Source: Aquilonibacter sp963820185
Lineage (GTDB): Bacteria; Vulcanimicrobiota; Vulcanimicrobiia; Vulcanimicrobiales; Vulcanimicrobiaceae
Direction: 5' to 3'
DNA: 64,000 bases
Assembly: GCA_963820185.1 (NCBI GenBank)
Contig: CAWFYV010000005.1
Location: 62,001 to 126,000, forward strand
The position numbers and the translations under genes were made by a program. The notes under the pieces are model-generated. The model had not been told where the DNA came from. It saw nothing but the letters and a program-made list of their open reading frames with translations, and searched no databases. This document shows positions 35,527 to 45,896 of the stretch, piece by piece (position 1 is the first letter of the stretch; each line of letters opens with the position of its first letter).

Positions 35527-37522
35527 CTAGGCGCCCGAACTCGAAGAACTGCTGCTGCTGGTGGTTGAGAACCCAAAGACCGACGCCAACTCCTGTTGTT
35601 CGGCCTGCAGTCCAGCGATTGCCGTTTCACTTGCCACAAACCCGTCGCGCAGGGAGGTGGCTTGCGCGTTGGCCTCGTCGGTAATCTGCGAAACCTGCTG
35701 CTGCAGGGTCGTAATCGTGTCGGTGTTGCCGTTTTCGAAGTTCTGAATCAGCGATACCGCCGGTACATTGCCCACCGGCCCGCTGTTGAGGAGCGTCGGG
35801 GCTGCCGGTCACCGATGCAAGATACGATCCGAGCTTTGGGTCAAGCTGCTCGCGCCGACGAGCAGGTTCTGCACGGCATTGGGATTGCTCGCGTACGCAG
35901 CAAGAACGCAAACGTTGAGCGGCGCGAGCGTTCCGTCGCTCCGTCGACGGTCGGTGTCTGGACGGGCGTGCTGTTCGGACGCCCTGCTGGTCGATACTCG
36001 TCGCCTGGACCGTCGTAAAGGAGCTGGCGAGCAACAGACCCGCCTGCGCGAGCGAGTTATACTCTTATCGGTGCCAAGGAAGCCGCCAACAATGTTTTCG
36101 AATTCCGAAATGATAGAACCCACATCGGAATTGCCCCAGAGGACGCCTCCCGGCACGGATTGCGCGGTCGCGTTCGTGCCGGGCTGAATCGCCAGCACGA
36201 TCGGCGGCGCGGTCGCCGTATTGATCTCGTTGACCGCTGCATTGTAGTAGAAACGAATGCTTGGAGCGTCGAGACCAGTAACGTCGTATTCTGCGTGACA
36301 TCGAGCGTGAACGCGGAAGTCGTGTTGCCGGTAGATCGAAAGCGAGAGCCCCGGAAGCGCGTTTGTGACCGTGTTCGAGTTGTTGTAATACGTACTCGAC
36401 GTCCCGTCGGGATTCTCGACCGTGATCGCCGATTGCTGACCACGGTCGTCTTCGCGCCGCTCGCCGCCGTCAAGCCCGTGCAGTCAGGAAATTGCTGGTG
36501 TCGCCGGATGCCCCGAGCACGATGCTCTGCGGCCCGACTTGGCGTTGGTCAAGTGGATCTGACCGGTTATCGAGTTGAAGACTGCGGTCACGCCGGCGGT
36601 ACTGCTGTTGATTGCGCCGAGGATATCGTCGGAGGTTCTCGGTTCGCCGACACGCTGATCTTGACGCCGTTGATCGTGAACGTCCCGGACGTCACCGGCG
36701 TCACAAAACCGGCGTTCGCCCGAATTGAAGTCCGCGTCCGGATCGATCCCACCGACGTTCGCCGTACCGTAATGAGGCCGTGCTGCCGCTATTGATCAGC
36801 TGCGCATTGCTCAACTGAAGACGCTAAGCAGATTCCCTTGATCCTGACTACTGCCGAGCGAAATCTGCTGATCGCTCGAGGTGAACTCGACGACGCCGTT
36901 GACGAGCGTCGCGAGGAAACCAGCATCCGCCTTCGAGTCGACCTGCGACGTGATATTGTTCAAAATCGCGTCGAGCGACTGCGAATCGACGTTGTAAGAA
37001 ATCTGACACGCCGTCGACCGTGACCGATCCGTTGCCGTTGGTCCGTTCGAGGCGCGACTCTTGCGTATGAATAGGCGAGCGGCACCGTTCGGACGCCTGG
37101 CCGGCATAGGTGCCGCTGGTAATGTGTCGGTAATCGAGTGTCCGGCGCTTGCGCTCGAAAGTATCGACGTATTCGTCGCTGCTTTGACGCTGTCGATCGT
37201 GTAGAGTCCCGGCGTCGCGGTCACGCCCGGAATGCCGGTGGCCGAAAGCGCCGCAGCTCGCCCGAGCTCGCTTGATAGGTCGAGAACAGGTTCGGGTCCG
37301 AAAGATTCCCGAGAGCGTTCTGCACCGACGAGACAGGTTACTGATCTTGATCAGCTCGGCGTTCGCATTATTGAGCGTCGCGATCTGCGCGTTGAGCAGA
37401 GTCGTCGGCGCAAGGCTCAACTGCGTCAGTTTGGAGATGATCGCGTTGTAGTCGATGCCCGAAACGATCCCGGGAAACGAGATCGGAGCGGTGGTGCCGA
37501 GAGACGGGGCTATCGTTGACAC
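35527..37522 (-). CDS. fliD: Flagellar filament capping protein FliD, multiply frameshifted
   Basis: FliD (HAP2) caps the growing filament. The N-terminus TAPISFPGIVSGIDYNAIIS and KLTQLSLAPTTLLNAQIATL is typical, as is the C-terminus QNFENGNTDTITTLQQQVSQ then ITDEANAQATSLRDGFVASE. Between them fragments such as GLYTIDSVKAATNTSILSSA, YNVDSQSLDAILNNITSQVD and ADAGFLATLVNGVVEFTSSD alternate between frames, with at least six shifts. Total length of about 660 residues fits FliD. The gene sits between flaG (7 bases upstream) and fliS, the usual flaG-fliD-fliS order. Confidence 0.85.
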
Positions 37523-37529
37523 AGTATCC

Positions 37530-37910
37530 TTAGACTTTCCGGTCGAGAGTGACGCCGTCGATTTGATCGAAGAACTCGGCGAGTCCGATCAGCTCTTGCG
37601 GCGGAAACTGTGCGACCTCTTCACCCGTCTGCGCATTGGTAAAGACGGTCACGACCAATTGAAGCTCGCTAACGTACTTATACGAGATCGCGAGCTGCGG
37701 CGACGCTGACGAGCCGGGGTGATCCAACGTCGTAGAGCTTTGCGACTGCGGATGCAATCGTCGATTTCGACCGGCTTGATGCGGGCCGGCGCGCCATTGG
37801 ACGAACCAGAAGAGGTCGCCGGCGCCTGTGGCGCAGCAGCAACACCGTGTGAGTTTGTGGCACCCCTTCGCCGGGCCGCTCGTGGCCGGGGCGACGGTCG
37901 GAACGTCCAT
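37530..37910 (-). CDS. flaG: FlaG-family flagellar protein, N-terminal frameshift
   Basis: The C-terminal half reads LAISYKYVSELQLVVTVFTN, AQTGEEVAQFPPQELIGLAE and FFDQIDG, the FlaG signature in which a two-stranded sheet is followed by an I/F-P-P-E helix. The N-terminal half is low complexity and probably shifted in frame, as judged by the change near 37720-37860. FlaG influences filament length in some species. It starts with ATG 37910 behind AAAGGA and precedes fliD. Confidence 0.75.
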   Translation of the reverse strand: MDVPTVAPATSGPAKGCHKLTRCCCCATGAGDLFWFVQWRAGPHQAGRNRRLHPQSQSSTTLDHPGSSASPQLAISYKYVSELQLVVTVFTNAQTGEEVAQFPPQELIGLAEFFDQIDGVTLDRKV

Positions 37911-37958
37911 GTTTTACAATCCTTTTCCCGCTACTATACGTCTTCGACCATAGGGACA

Positions 37959-39302
37959 TTAGCCGCGGAGGGACCTGTTACCCGCCTTGACCGCCGCGGC
38001 CTCCGCGTAGGCCCCCAAAACCGTCTGGAGCGACAGCAGCGGGTCGCACAGTTGGGCGGTCCGTTCGGCGACCTGGTGCCTACGCCGGCGCCCGCATCCA
38101 GGCCTGGCGGAGCACGGTCGTCGCACTCTCGAGCGAGGCGGGGTCGACGCCTCCGGTCAGTCCGGCCAGAGCTGCTGAGGGCAGCGCGGTTGAGAGGACC
38201 GGCAGCGCCCCGTGCGCGGCGGCGCGCACGAGGCGTGCGGCCCCGTGCCCTGCCCACGCAGGTCGGCATAGACGCGAGCGCCGGCGTAAAGCGCCTCGAT
38301 CTGGCCGGCCGAGAGCGCTTCCTCGGGCAGAACAGCTGGTCGCCGCCGACCGCGAGAAGGGCGTAGTAGTAGTCGACCTCGGCGACCGTCCCACGAGGAC
38401 GCACGGAATACCCGCGCGGAGGCGGCACGGATGGCGAGAAACTGATTCCCGCGGGTTCGATCTGCCGTGCACCAAGACATATTCATCCATTCCGCACAGG
38501 CGCCGATCGTCCGGCTCGGGCGCCCTGCCGGGAACGCACGGGACCACGCGCGAGCCCCCGAAAGCCAAAAGCGAGCGCACTCCGTTTCCTCCTCCCCGGT
38601 TGCAAAAAACGCGCGCGCGCCTCGTGCGAGCATCCGCGACCGAGCGCAGGATCGTAGCGGGCTTCCCGCGCTCGAATCCCGTCGCTCACGAACAGCCGGC
38701 GCCGCGCCAGTCCGTTCTCGATCGATTGCTGTGCTCGGTCGTCGCGAACGCCGGTGAGCATCGTGCGAATTGCCGACGACCCCCACAACGCTTCGTTCGC
38801 GAAGTCGTCGAAAAGCGGCGTCGCCACCACGGGCAAATTCAGACGTTCGGCTTCGTCGAGAACGGGCCCGAACTGATGCACGTGGCGGTGTCCGAAAAGA
38901 TGGACCAAGTCGACGCCTTCGGCCCGCGCCGCCGAGCGACGTCAATCTTGCATCGAAGCCTTGAACCGTCAGCGCGTCGACCAGCGCCCGCGCTTGATCG
39001 GCGTCGGCATCGGGCACGGTCAGTCCGTTATCACGAATGACGAACAGGATGCGCCCGGTGGAACCGCCGATGACCGGTGCCGGCGCAACCGACTCGCACG
39101 AGATCGGGTCGCGAGCGCGAACGGTAAAGCGGCGAGTCTCAGGCCCATCCTGCAGATCGAATGAACACGGAAGCGATGCAAACAGCGGATGCGCGACCTT
39201 GACCAGCGGCGCTCCGGCCTCGGCCGCAAGGCTGAGCGAAACCGCCGCATCGGCGCTGCCGCTAGAAGAGATCGAAACGTCGAAAGCCGCCGAGGAACTC
39301 AC
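37959..39302 (-). CDS. Glycosyltransferase-like protein in the flagellar locus, frameshifted
   Basis: Ordered fragments on the minus strand describe one protein of about 450 residues. They include GSTGRILFVIRDNGLTVPDA, LVDALTVQGFDARLTSLGG, VHLFGHRHVHQFGPVLDEAE, RLNLPVVATPLFDDFANEAL, GMDEYVLVHGR, EVDYYYALLAVGGDQLFCP, ALSAGQIEALYAGARVYADL, and a final QVAERTAQLCDPLLSLQTVL ending at TAA 37959-37961. The pattern (an N-terminal Rossmann half, an exposed LVHGR-type strand, then a C-terminal half ending with the typical E-x7 stretch) resembles GT-B enzymes. Flagellin glycosylation is inferred from position only. Confidence 0.5.
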
Positions 39303-39898
39303 CGTAGATACTCAAACCATACCACGATCGGGCGAGTTCGTTGAGCCGCGAATCACCGAGATCAGCTTGAACGGTCGCGGCGATGCCCGCCAGCAACGAA
39401 GCACCGAGGGCGCCATCAGCCGATAGATGCCAACGCGCCGGCTCTTCACGAAGCGCTGCGCATAGACGTAGGGCGCAGCGTCGGTCAACACCCGTCGACC
39501 GGTGCAGCACAAAGAAAGCGCGCCTCGCGGGCCGCATCGAAGAGCTCGCGAGCTTCCCATCCTCAGAAAAATACCCGATGTGCTCGCTTGAGATACCGCC
39601 GAGGAGCGCATGCGAGAGGAGCCACGGCTCGATCAACACCTCGAGGGCCGCCGCGACCGGGCTCTCGAGCGGAAGCCACGAGGGCCAGATCAGCGGGCTC
39701 GACTCGCGAACGCTGATCATCGGAGGATCGATCTGCACAAAAGGCACGAGTGCAACTTCACCGTCGCGCAAAAACGAGATCCAGCCACGCTTCGGCCAGT
39801 TGCTGTACGAAGGCTGCAGACGCGCCGCGATCAGAAATGGGGTTCCCACGACGCGCGAAGCGCGCGGGCTCAATGAAGGGCGCGTAGCGCGCCATCTG
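39262..39898 (-). CDS. Hypothetical protein of the glycosylation block, one frameshift
   Basis: The fragment with GTPFLIAARLQPSYSNWPKR, GWISFLRDGEVALVPFVQID and PPMISVRESSPLIWPSWLPL is open for 203 codons. Its N-terminus probably begins MARYAPFIEPARFARR in another frame at about 39898. I do not recognise the family. It contains many aromatic and proline residues, no obvious membrane helix, and lies between two glycosyltransferase-type genes. It may be a separate protein or the N-terminal part of the downstream GT-B-like gene, whose start overlaps it. Confidence 0.4.
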
Positions 39899-39909
39899 TG
39901 AATGACGCC

Positions 39910-42513
39910 TCATCTCGCCGCCGCGCTTAAAGCCGCGCCGCAAGGCGCTTGGACTGCGATCGCGCAGCGAATGCAAGTCGATCCAGCGCGCGTCCTTCGC
40001 ACGTTGCGGCCATTCCGCATGTCTTCGACATAATCTGCGATATCGATGTCGCCGCACGAGTCCGCGGAAACACCGGCCTTATCCAGAATGCGTTCCACGC
40101 GTGCCGCGATCGTCGCTCGCGTCCGGTTCGCCGAGGGCGCCGATCGCGAGCGCAACGCCGTCCTCCAATTTAAACGCGAGCGCAAAACGCCGGACGAACT
40201 GTGCCGCCTCGGTCCAATCCGCTTCGCTGCGCACCGCTACGCCGAAAATCGTTCTGGCGTTCTGCAACGGCGCCAACGTTTCGGGCGCGGGCTCAGTTCG
40301 GCGTTCGAGCCCCTGCGGAGGAAACGGCAGATAGTGCTCGGAGCGCCGAAACCCGCGCGCATAGGCGGCGCGCCGTCGTAACCGGTCGCCGGCAACGGCC
40401 CACTCATTCCCCACTTCTTGGCAAACCGGTCCCAGTTCGCGTTCATCGTCGCGGTATAGTCGACGTTGTTCGCCGCGAACGAGCGGCTCCCGAAATGGTG
40501 GATGAAGACATCGTCGCAAACGTAAATCCAATATCCGGCTGCGCGCACCCGCATGCAGTAGTCGTCGTCCTCGAAATTCCCGACGGCGAAGCGCTCATCG
40601 AGTCCGCCGATTTGCTCGAGGGCAACGCGGCTGATGCACCAGCAGAATCCGATCGCGCGATCGGTGATGTAGCCCTTCTCTGCGAAAACGCGGCGCCGAT
40701 CGAGGGCGAAGGCTTGCAATTCCGATTCATCGCGATACTGCGCGTCGGCGAGCTGCTGATCGCCGGTAACGAGATTGCTGCGGGGTGCCGAGATTCCCAG
40801 GCCCGGAATCCGCCTGAACGCATCGACCAATCCGTCCGCCCAGCCAGGTGTCACGATCACGTCGTTGTTCAGAAGAATCACGTAGTCGCCCGCAGCGTGC
40901 GCAATGCCGTCGTTACATCCTCCCGCAAAGCCGCGATTGCTCTTATTGTAGACGACCTTTACGTGAGGATCGTCGATCGAACCAAGCGCGTCCAGAGTCT
41001 CCTGTCCCGAGCCGTTGTCGACAACGATCACTTCGTACGGTTCAGCCGTGTGCGCCCGAATCGATTCGAGCGCCTTGATCGTGAATTGCGGTGCATTCCA
41101 GCTCAACGTCACGATAGAAATTAGTCCGCGCTGAAACGGCGGGCGCGAGCGCAGCACGCCCTCGATCGACGCCGGCGAACGATCCGACGCTTCGGCGTGC
41201 GCGCTGGTCCCCATTCGCGCGAATGGGTAGGCCGCGACCGTACCGCGCCCCAGTTGCAATGCGCGCACGAGCAGATCGACCGTCGCCGCGTCGAGCGATG
41301 GAAACTCGCCGAGCGTCAGATCTTGCGGTAGCATGCGCAATCGCAGCAGCACGCATCGGGCGTCACTTGCAACCACGGGCGCGTGCGTACCATGTCGCAC
41401 ACCCTCCAGAAACGTCGCCGCCGTACCGTTCGTCGGCGTCACGACGCGCGCGAGCAGTTCGTCGAGCCAGCCCGCTTCCAGCTTAGTATCCGCGCGCACA
41501 AACGCGACGTAGCGTTCGCCGCGCACGTCGATCATCTCACGCGCACGATCGACGGCCTCCTCGTCCGGAGACCACTCGACGTTGCCAATGGCCGTTCGAT
41601 TTTGCCGCAGGTCGCACTCGAAGGCCTTGCGATCGAAGCTTTCAGGCATACCGTGCACGAGGACGTCGACCGGCTCCGGCGCGATGGGGTTTTCCCACAG
41701 CTCGCCACCGTTCTTGAAGCGACGGACGCGGTCGTAGACCCCCGAGTTGACAAAGGTGCGCTCGGCGTCGAACTCGATCGTATCGTGCCAATGGTCGCCG
41801 AGGCGCTGCATGTTCGGCTGCATGCGGCGGAAACGCTGCGTTCCGGATTGCGATTCGAAATGAACGAGCGCCGCTTCGGGCTCATACACGATGCGCAAAC
41901 CGCGCGCCCGGACCTTCAAACAGTAGTCGACGTCCTCGTTCCCGTTCCAATAGCCTTCGTCCAGCCCGCCCAGCTCCAGGTAGAGCGCGCGCGGGGTGGA
42001 GAGGCAGGCGCCGGTCACGGCTTGGTAATCGCGGCGGATCTGGATTTCTTCGTTATTCTCCGCGGGGTGTCCGTAGAGATAGTGAAATGGCTGCATGCCA
42101 ACCGCATTGTACGGCCACCACCGCACCACAACGCCGGCGTGCTGCACAGTACGATTAGGAAAGAGCAATTTCGCGCCGACGCCGCCCACGGTCGGATCGT
42201 CGAACAGTCGCATGATGGGCGCAAGCCACTTCGTGATCGGTTCGGTGTCGTTGTTGAGAAGCACTAAAATGCGCCCGCGCGATTCACGCGCGCCTTGGTT
42301 GTTCGCCGCGGCGAAGCCTAGGTTTTTCTCGTTGCGGATCATGCGAATCCACGGAAATTCGGCCAGGACGTTCTGCGTGTGGTCGGTCGAGGCGTTGTCG
42401 ATAACGATCACTTCGCCGTCGCCGGCCCCGTCGAGTGACGGCCGCAGCTTGTGCAGGCAATTCCGCGTTAGCTCCGCCTTGTTAAAGACGGGAATGATGA
42501 TTGAGTAGTCCAC
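39910..42513 (-). CDS. Large two-domain family 2 glycosyltransferase (C-terminal frameshifts)
   Basis: The first GT-A domain (residues about 1-230) begins MDYSIIIPVFNKAELTRNCL and has VLLNNDTEP plus GGLDEGYWNGNEDVDYCLK. A middle segment follows, then a second GT-A domain (about 465-700) with ISIVTLSWNAPQFTIKALES, ILLNNDVIV and GGLDERFAVGNFEDDDYCMR. Both carry the metal-binding NND and the E-D-D/V-D-Y base motif, so both look active. The main frame ends at 40237. Other frames continue the protein (YLPFPPQGLERRTEPAPETL, ARVERILDKAGVSADSCGDI, IDLHSLRDRSPSALRRGF), so the gene likely ends near 39.91 kb. It probably glycosylates flagellin. Confidence 0.82.
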
Positions 42514-42527
42514 CGGCTCTTCTTATC

Positions 42528-44411
42528 TTATTTCAATGCAACATCAGCGATGGCGGCCGCATCGGCATAACGTTCGTTCCGCAGGTAGTACAGCGCAAGC
42601 GCGACGGACGAGCGCACCGGCTCGATCTCGCGCGCCCTCAGAAGGGAGGCTTCGACGCCGGCCGGCGATGCCAGCAACTCGAGCGCGCCGGCGCGCGTCA
42701 TCAACATGTCGAAGTCGTTCGCGTTGAGCGCCAATGCTGCCTCGGTCGCGGCAAATGCCGCCTCCGCACGTCTTTCGTCGAGCGCGCGTCGCGCGCGCTC
42801 CTTCCACTCACCGAACGTCGCCGGAGCGCAGCGCTCGCGAAGGTTGGTCGCCTCCTCGCCGCGACCCTGCGCCGCAAGCACGCGCTCCAACTGCTCGATG
42901 GCATCTTCGCGGTCCGGATCGAGTTCGATCGCAAGACGCAAGAAGTGCTCTTCTTTGCCAAATGCGTAACGTTCCGAAACACCGGCGGCGCTTAGGAGCA
43001 GCTCCGATGCCTCGCTGGGCTTGAGCCGCGGATACCATTGCTCCACCATCTCAATCGCTTCCGCACCACGTTTCATACGCAAGAGAAAATTCACGAAATG
43101 CAACATCGAGTGCGCGCTGTCGTGCGTGTCCAACGCGAGCTTGTAAGCGTCGCCGGCCTCGGCGAAACGCTTAAGTCTTTCGTATGCCTTGGCGCGATTG
43201 ATCATCAGCGGTTCAACCGAAGGAGCGTTGGCCAAGCCCTTCTCGAACCACTCGAGCGCCTTCGCATCATCGCCGTCGATGGCGTAACTCGATCCCATCT
43301 CGGATTGCGCCTTCCAGACGTACACTTGATCATCGACGATGAACTGCTGGGCCGCGAACGCACCATCGTCAATCGCTGCGGCGAACGCCTCGCGCGCTTC
43401 TTCTAGGCGCTTCTGCGCGACCAGCGCTTTGCCCAGCATCATGTGTGCATTGGCGTAATGCGGGCTGCGCCGGAGTGACTGGCGAGAGAATTCTTCGCCT
43501 TTGACGGGATCCTGAAAATGATCGCAGTAGAGGTCGCCCATCAGCGCGAGTCCGTTGGGCATGAATGCTCGCGGCGTTTCGCCCACGAGCTCATACATCT
43601 TTTGCAGCGAGCTAAGGGCGAGTTCGTAATCTTTGTTGAGGTAGGCGGTCGTGCCGAGATTGTACCAGTGGTATGCGTTCTCCGGGTCGCTCTGCGTTGC
43701 CGCGAGCAGGATCTCCAAATTGCGTTGTCCCTTGTCCCGTTCGGCAACGACGGCATTCATGTACCCGTGGTGAATGAGCGAGATGCTGCTGCCCACGGCC
43801 TCGACGCTTACCGCCGTACCGTCGAGGGCCGGGTACTCGTGAATCGGTCCGAAAAAGCGGATGCGATCGCTATTGGGGAAGATACGAATCACGTGATGCG
43901 AGACATCGCCCGATCCACGGTAGTCGTCGGTGCGGTTGATGATGCGCGTGTAGAGCGCGTCGATATGCGCGGGAACGTTCTTGAGCGCAAGCAGCGCGGA
44001 GCGCGAATCCTCGGTCAGTTCTTCGTCGGCGTCCATAAAGAGGATCCAACGCTTGGTTGCCAACTCGATCGACTTGTTCCGCGACCAGGAAAAATCGTTG
44101 CGCCACGGGTCTTCGATCACGGTCGCGCCGTAAGAGCGTGCGATCTCGATCGTGCGATCGGTCGAACCGGTGTCGCAGAGAATGAACTCGTCGACGTAGT
44201 CGCGCACGCTTGCTAAGCACTGCGGCAAGAACTTCTCCTCGTTCTTGACGATCATGCACAGGGTGACGCCGGCGGGCTTCTGCGGGAATCCCGGGGGCGG
44301 CGCTTTTAAATCGGGCAAACGGGCGTCGGCCGGCCGCGTCGCGGCCGGCCTCGTCGCGGCGGACCGCGTCGGCGACGGGGCTGCGCGCCTGGATCGAACG
44401 TGGATGGGCAT
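42528..44411 (-). CDS. Family 2 glycosyltransferase with TPR repeats
   Basis: I start the protein at ATG 44411; the frame upstream runs into fliC in antisense and is not homologous. After a Pro/Arg/Ala-rich N-terminus, residues about 45-250 form a SunS-like GT2 domain (VTLCMIVKNEEKFLPQCLAS, CDTGSTDRTIEIA, ILFMDADEEL). The rest (about 250-625) is a series of TPR-like helix pairs (YHWYNLGTTAYLNKDYELAL, AHMMLGKALVAQKRLEEARE and more). GT2-TPR proteins of this kind modify peptides or proteins, and the position directly downstream of fliC strongly suggests flagellin as substrate. Confidence 0.85.
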   Translation of the reverse strand: MPIHVRSRRAAPSPTRSAATRPAATRPADARLPDLKAPPPGFPQKPAGVTLCMIVKNEEKFLPQCLASVRDYVDEFILCDTGSTDRTIEIARSYGATVIEDPWRNDFSWSRNKSIELATKRWILFMDADEELTEDSRSALLALKNVPAHIDALYTRIINRTDDYRGSGDVSHHVIRIFPNSDRIRFFGPIHEYPALDGTAVSVEAVGSSISLIHHGYMNAVVAERDKGQRNLEILLAATQSDPENAYHWYNLGTTAYLNKDYELALSSLQKMYELVGETPRAFMPNGLALMGDLYCDHFQDPVKGEEFSRQSLRRSPHYANAHMMLGKALVAQKRLEEAREAFAAAIDDGAFAAQQFIVDDQVYVWKAQSEMGSSYAIDGDDAKALEWFEKGLANAPSVEPLMINRAKAYERLKRFAEAGDAYKLALDTHDSAHSMLHFVNFLLRMKRGAEAIEMVEQWYPRLKPSEASELLLSAAGVSERYAFGKEEHFLRLAIELDPDREDAIEQLERVLAAQGRGEEATNLRERCAPATFGEWKERARRALDERRAEAAFAATEAALALNANDFDMLMTRAGALELLASPAGVEASLLRAREIEPVRSSVALALYYLRNERYADAAAIADVALK

Positions 44412-44427
44412 CGAAAGAGTTATCGGC

Positions 44428-44462
44428 AGAAAAGCAACGAGGACCCGCCGGAGCGGGCCCTC
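44428..44462 (-). terminator. Terminator downstream of fliC
   Basis: On the minus strand GAGGGCCCG (44462-44454) pairs with CGGGTCCTC (44447-44439), one position being a G-U pair, around a short CTCCGG loop. TTTT follows at 44433-44430. It lies 35 bases after the flagellin stop, so most fliC transcripts probably end here and the glycosyltransferase receives read-through. Confidence 0.65.
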
Positions 44463-44496
44463 GAGGAAACGATCGCGCGGTTGCCCGCTGGATCGA

Positions 44497-45771
44497 TTAA
44501 CGGAACAGTGTGAGAACCGACTGCGCGTTCGCGTTCGACTGCGCCAAGACGGACGTACCGACTTGGACAAGCAGCTGCAGCTTCGTGAATTGCGTCGTCG
44601 CTTGACCCACGTTGAGGTCGGCGATGTTCGATGCCGAGGCTTGCAGGTTGACCGCCGCCGTATCGTCGTTCTGCTGGTCGATGCCCAGTCGAACCACAAC
44701 GGCGCCGAGCTGTGCTTGCTGCGTGTTGAGCGTTTGCAGCGCGATGTCGATCTCGCCGATCGCGTCTTCCGCCGCAAGCGACGGATTCGACGACGAGCTG
44801 ACGGCGAGATTGATGTTCGAGATACGCAGCGTGTTGGTGTTCGTCGCAGCGATGCCGAGCTGAATCACGTCGCCTTCATCGGCGCCCGATTGGAAGTTGA
44901 ACGCCGGAGCAGTCGCAAGGTTCGACGCCTGGACGAACTCCGAGACCTTGACGTAAGCCGTCTGACCGATGTCGCCAAGCGTCGGCGTGCTGAAGAACAA
45001 CGTCAGGCCGCTGTTCGGTCCGACGCCGAATGAACCGAGCTGGAACTTGCTGGTGAGACCGATCGACAGGAACGTCGAGGTAACCGCTGCCGACGAGCTG
45101 ATGAACTGGGTGATCTTCAGTTCGGGGGTCGCCGTCGTCGGGTTGGTTGTGTTGGCGATGACCTGGACTTCGACCGTTTCGTCGGTCGTGTTGCCCGAGG
45201 TGTAGAACGCCGCGTTCGCGACGCCGATGCTCGAGATCAGGAAGCCGGTCGAGTTGCCGATGGGCTGTGCACCGCTCGCGAGGAGCGCTGCGTTCGCCGT
45301 GATCGTAAAGTAGGCTTGCGCGCCCGCCTGGTTGCCTTGATGGCTGCCGTTGAGGAGCGCCTGACCGTTGAAGTTCGTGTTCTGCGCGATGCGGTTGACT
45401 TCGAGCAAGAGCTGCCCGACTTCCGCTTGCAGATTGGTGCGGTCACTCGAGCTGTTGACGTCCGATGCCGCTTCAACCGCGAGAACGCGGATGCGCTGCA
45501 GAATGTCGGTTTGCTGGGTCAACGCGCCGAGCGCGACCTGCGCAGCATTATTAGCGTTCTGCACGTTTTGCGACGCTTGATTGAACGCTTCGTACTGCGA
45601 GGTAAGGTTGGTTGCGATCGCGTTACCAGAGGGATCATCCGCTGCGGTGTTAATGCGCAGCCCGGACGAAAGTTGGGTAACGACGTTTTGAAGTTGCTTT
45701 TGATTGTTGTCGAGATTCAGTTGAACCGAATTCGAGAGCAAATTCGTGGCAATGCTCAGACCTGTAGCCAT
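44497..45771 (-). CDS. fliC: Flagellin
   Basis: The filament subunit is 424 residues. The conserved N-terminal D0/D1 region (residues 1-150) contains NQKQLQNVVTQLSSGLRINT, ADDPSGNAIATNL and QNANNAAQVALGALTQQTDI. The C-terminal D1/D0 region (about 335-424) has LAAEDAIGEIDIALQTLNTQ, RLGIDQQND and a final QSNANAQSVLTLFR. The Thr/Ser-rich middle (150-330) is the variable surface domain and the likely target of the glycosyltransferases next door. ATG 45771 has a GGAGG Shine-Dalgarno at 45780-45776. A sigma-28 promoter and a CsrA-type leader hairpin precede it. Confidence 0.96.
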   Translation of the reverse strand: MATGLSIATNLLSNSVQLNLDNNQKQLQNVVTQLSSGLRINTAADDPSGNAIATNLTSQYEAFNQASQNVQNANNAAQVALGALTQQTDILQRIRVLAVEAASDVNSSSDRTNLQAEVGQLLLEVNRIAQNTNFNGQALLNGSHQGNQAGAQAYFTITANAALLASGAQPIGNSTGFLISSIGVANAAFYTSGNTTDETVEVQVIANTTNPTTATPELKITQFISSSAAVTSTFLSIGLTSKFQLGSFGVGPNSGLTLFFSTPTLGDIGQTAYVKVSEFVQASNLATAPAFNFQSGADEGDVIQLGIAATNTNTLRISNINLAVSSSSNPSLAAEDAIGEIDIALQTLNTQQAQLGAVVVRLGIDQQNDDTAAVNLQASASNIADLNVGQATTQFTKLQLLVQVGTSVLAQSNANAQSVLTLFR

Positions 45772-45819
45772 TTTTCCTCCATGATGTGGCGCGCGAGGGC
45801 GCCCGATAAGCTAGCCTAC

Positions 45820-45839
45820 GGGGAGTTTCCTTTCTCCCC
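45820..45839 (-). promoter_or_regulatory. Leader hairpin of fliC mRNA with a GGA loop (candidate CsrA site)
   Basis: On the minus strand GGGGAG (45839-45834) pairs perfectly with CTCCCC (45825-45820), exposing the loop AAAGGAAA. GGA in a hairpin loop is the high-affinity CsrA recognition element. A second GGA lies in the GGAGG Shine-Dalgarno at 45780-45776. Two such sites, one over the ribosome-binding site, are the arrangement CsrA uses to repress hag in Bacillus. csrA and fliW are the adjacent genes. Confidence 0.65.
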
Positions 45840-45848
45840 TAAAGGGTG

Positions 45849-45875
45849 GTATCGGCCTTGATTTACCGGACTTTA
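45849..45875 (-). promoter_or_regulatory. Sigma-28 (FliA) promoter of fliC
   Basis: On the minus strand TAAAGTCC (45875-45868), an 11-base spacer and GCCGATAC (45856-45849) match the sigma-28 consensus TAAAGTTT-N11-GCCGATAA in 13 of 16 positions with exact spacing. Transcription would start just upstream of the leader hairpin. The site lies in the gap between csrA and fliC. Confidence 0.88.
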
Positions 45876-45896
45876 GCAGGAGCCGGGGCGTAGCAC

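Noticed and set aside
44412..44777. N-terminal extension of the TPR-glycosyltransferase into fliC
   Set aside because: It is an Arg/Ser-rich shadow of the flagellin C-terminus; the ATG at 44411 fits the gene boundary.
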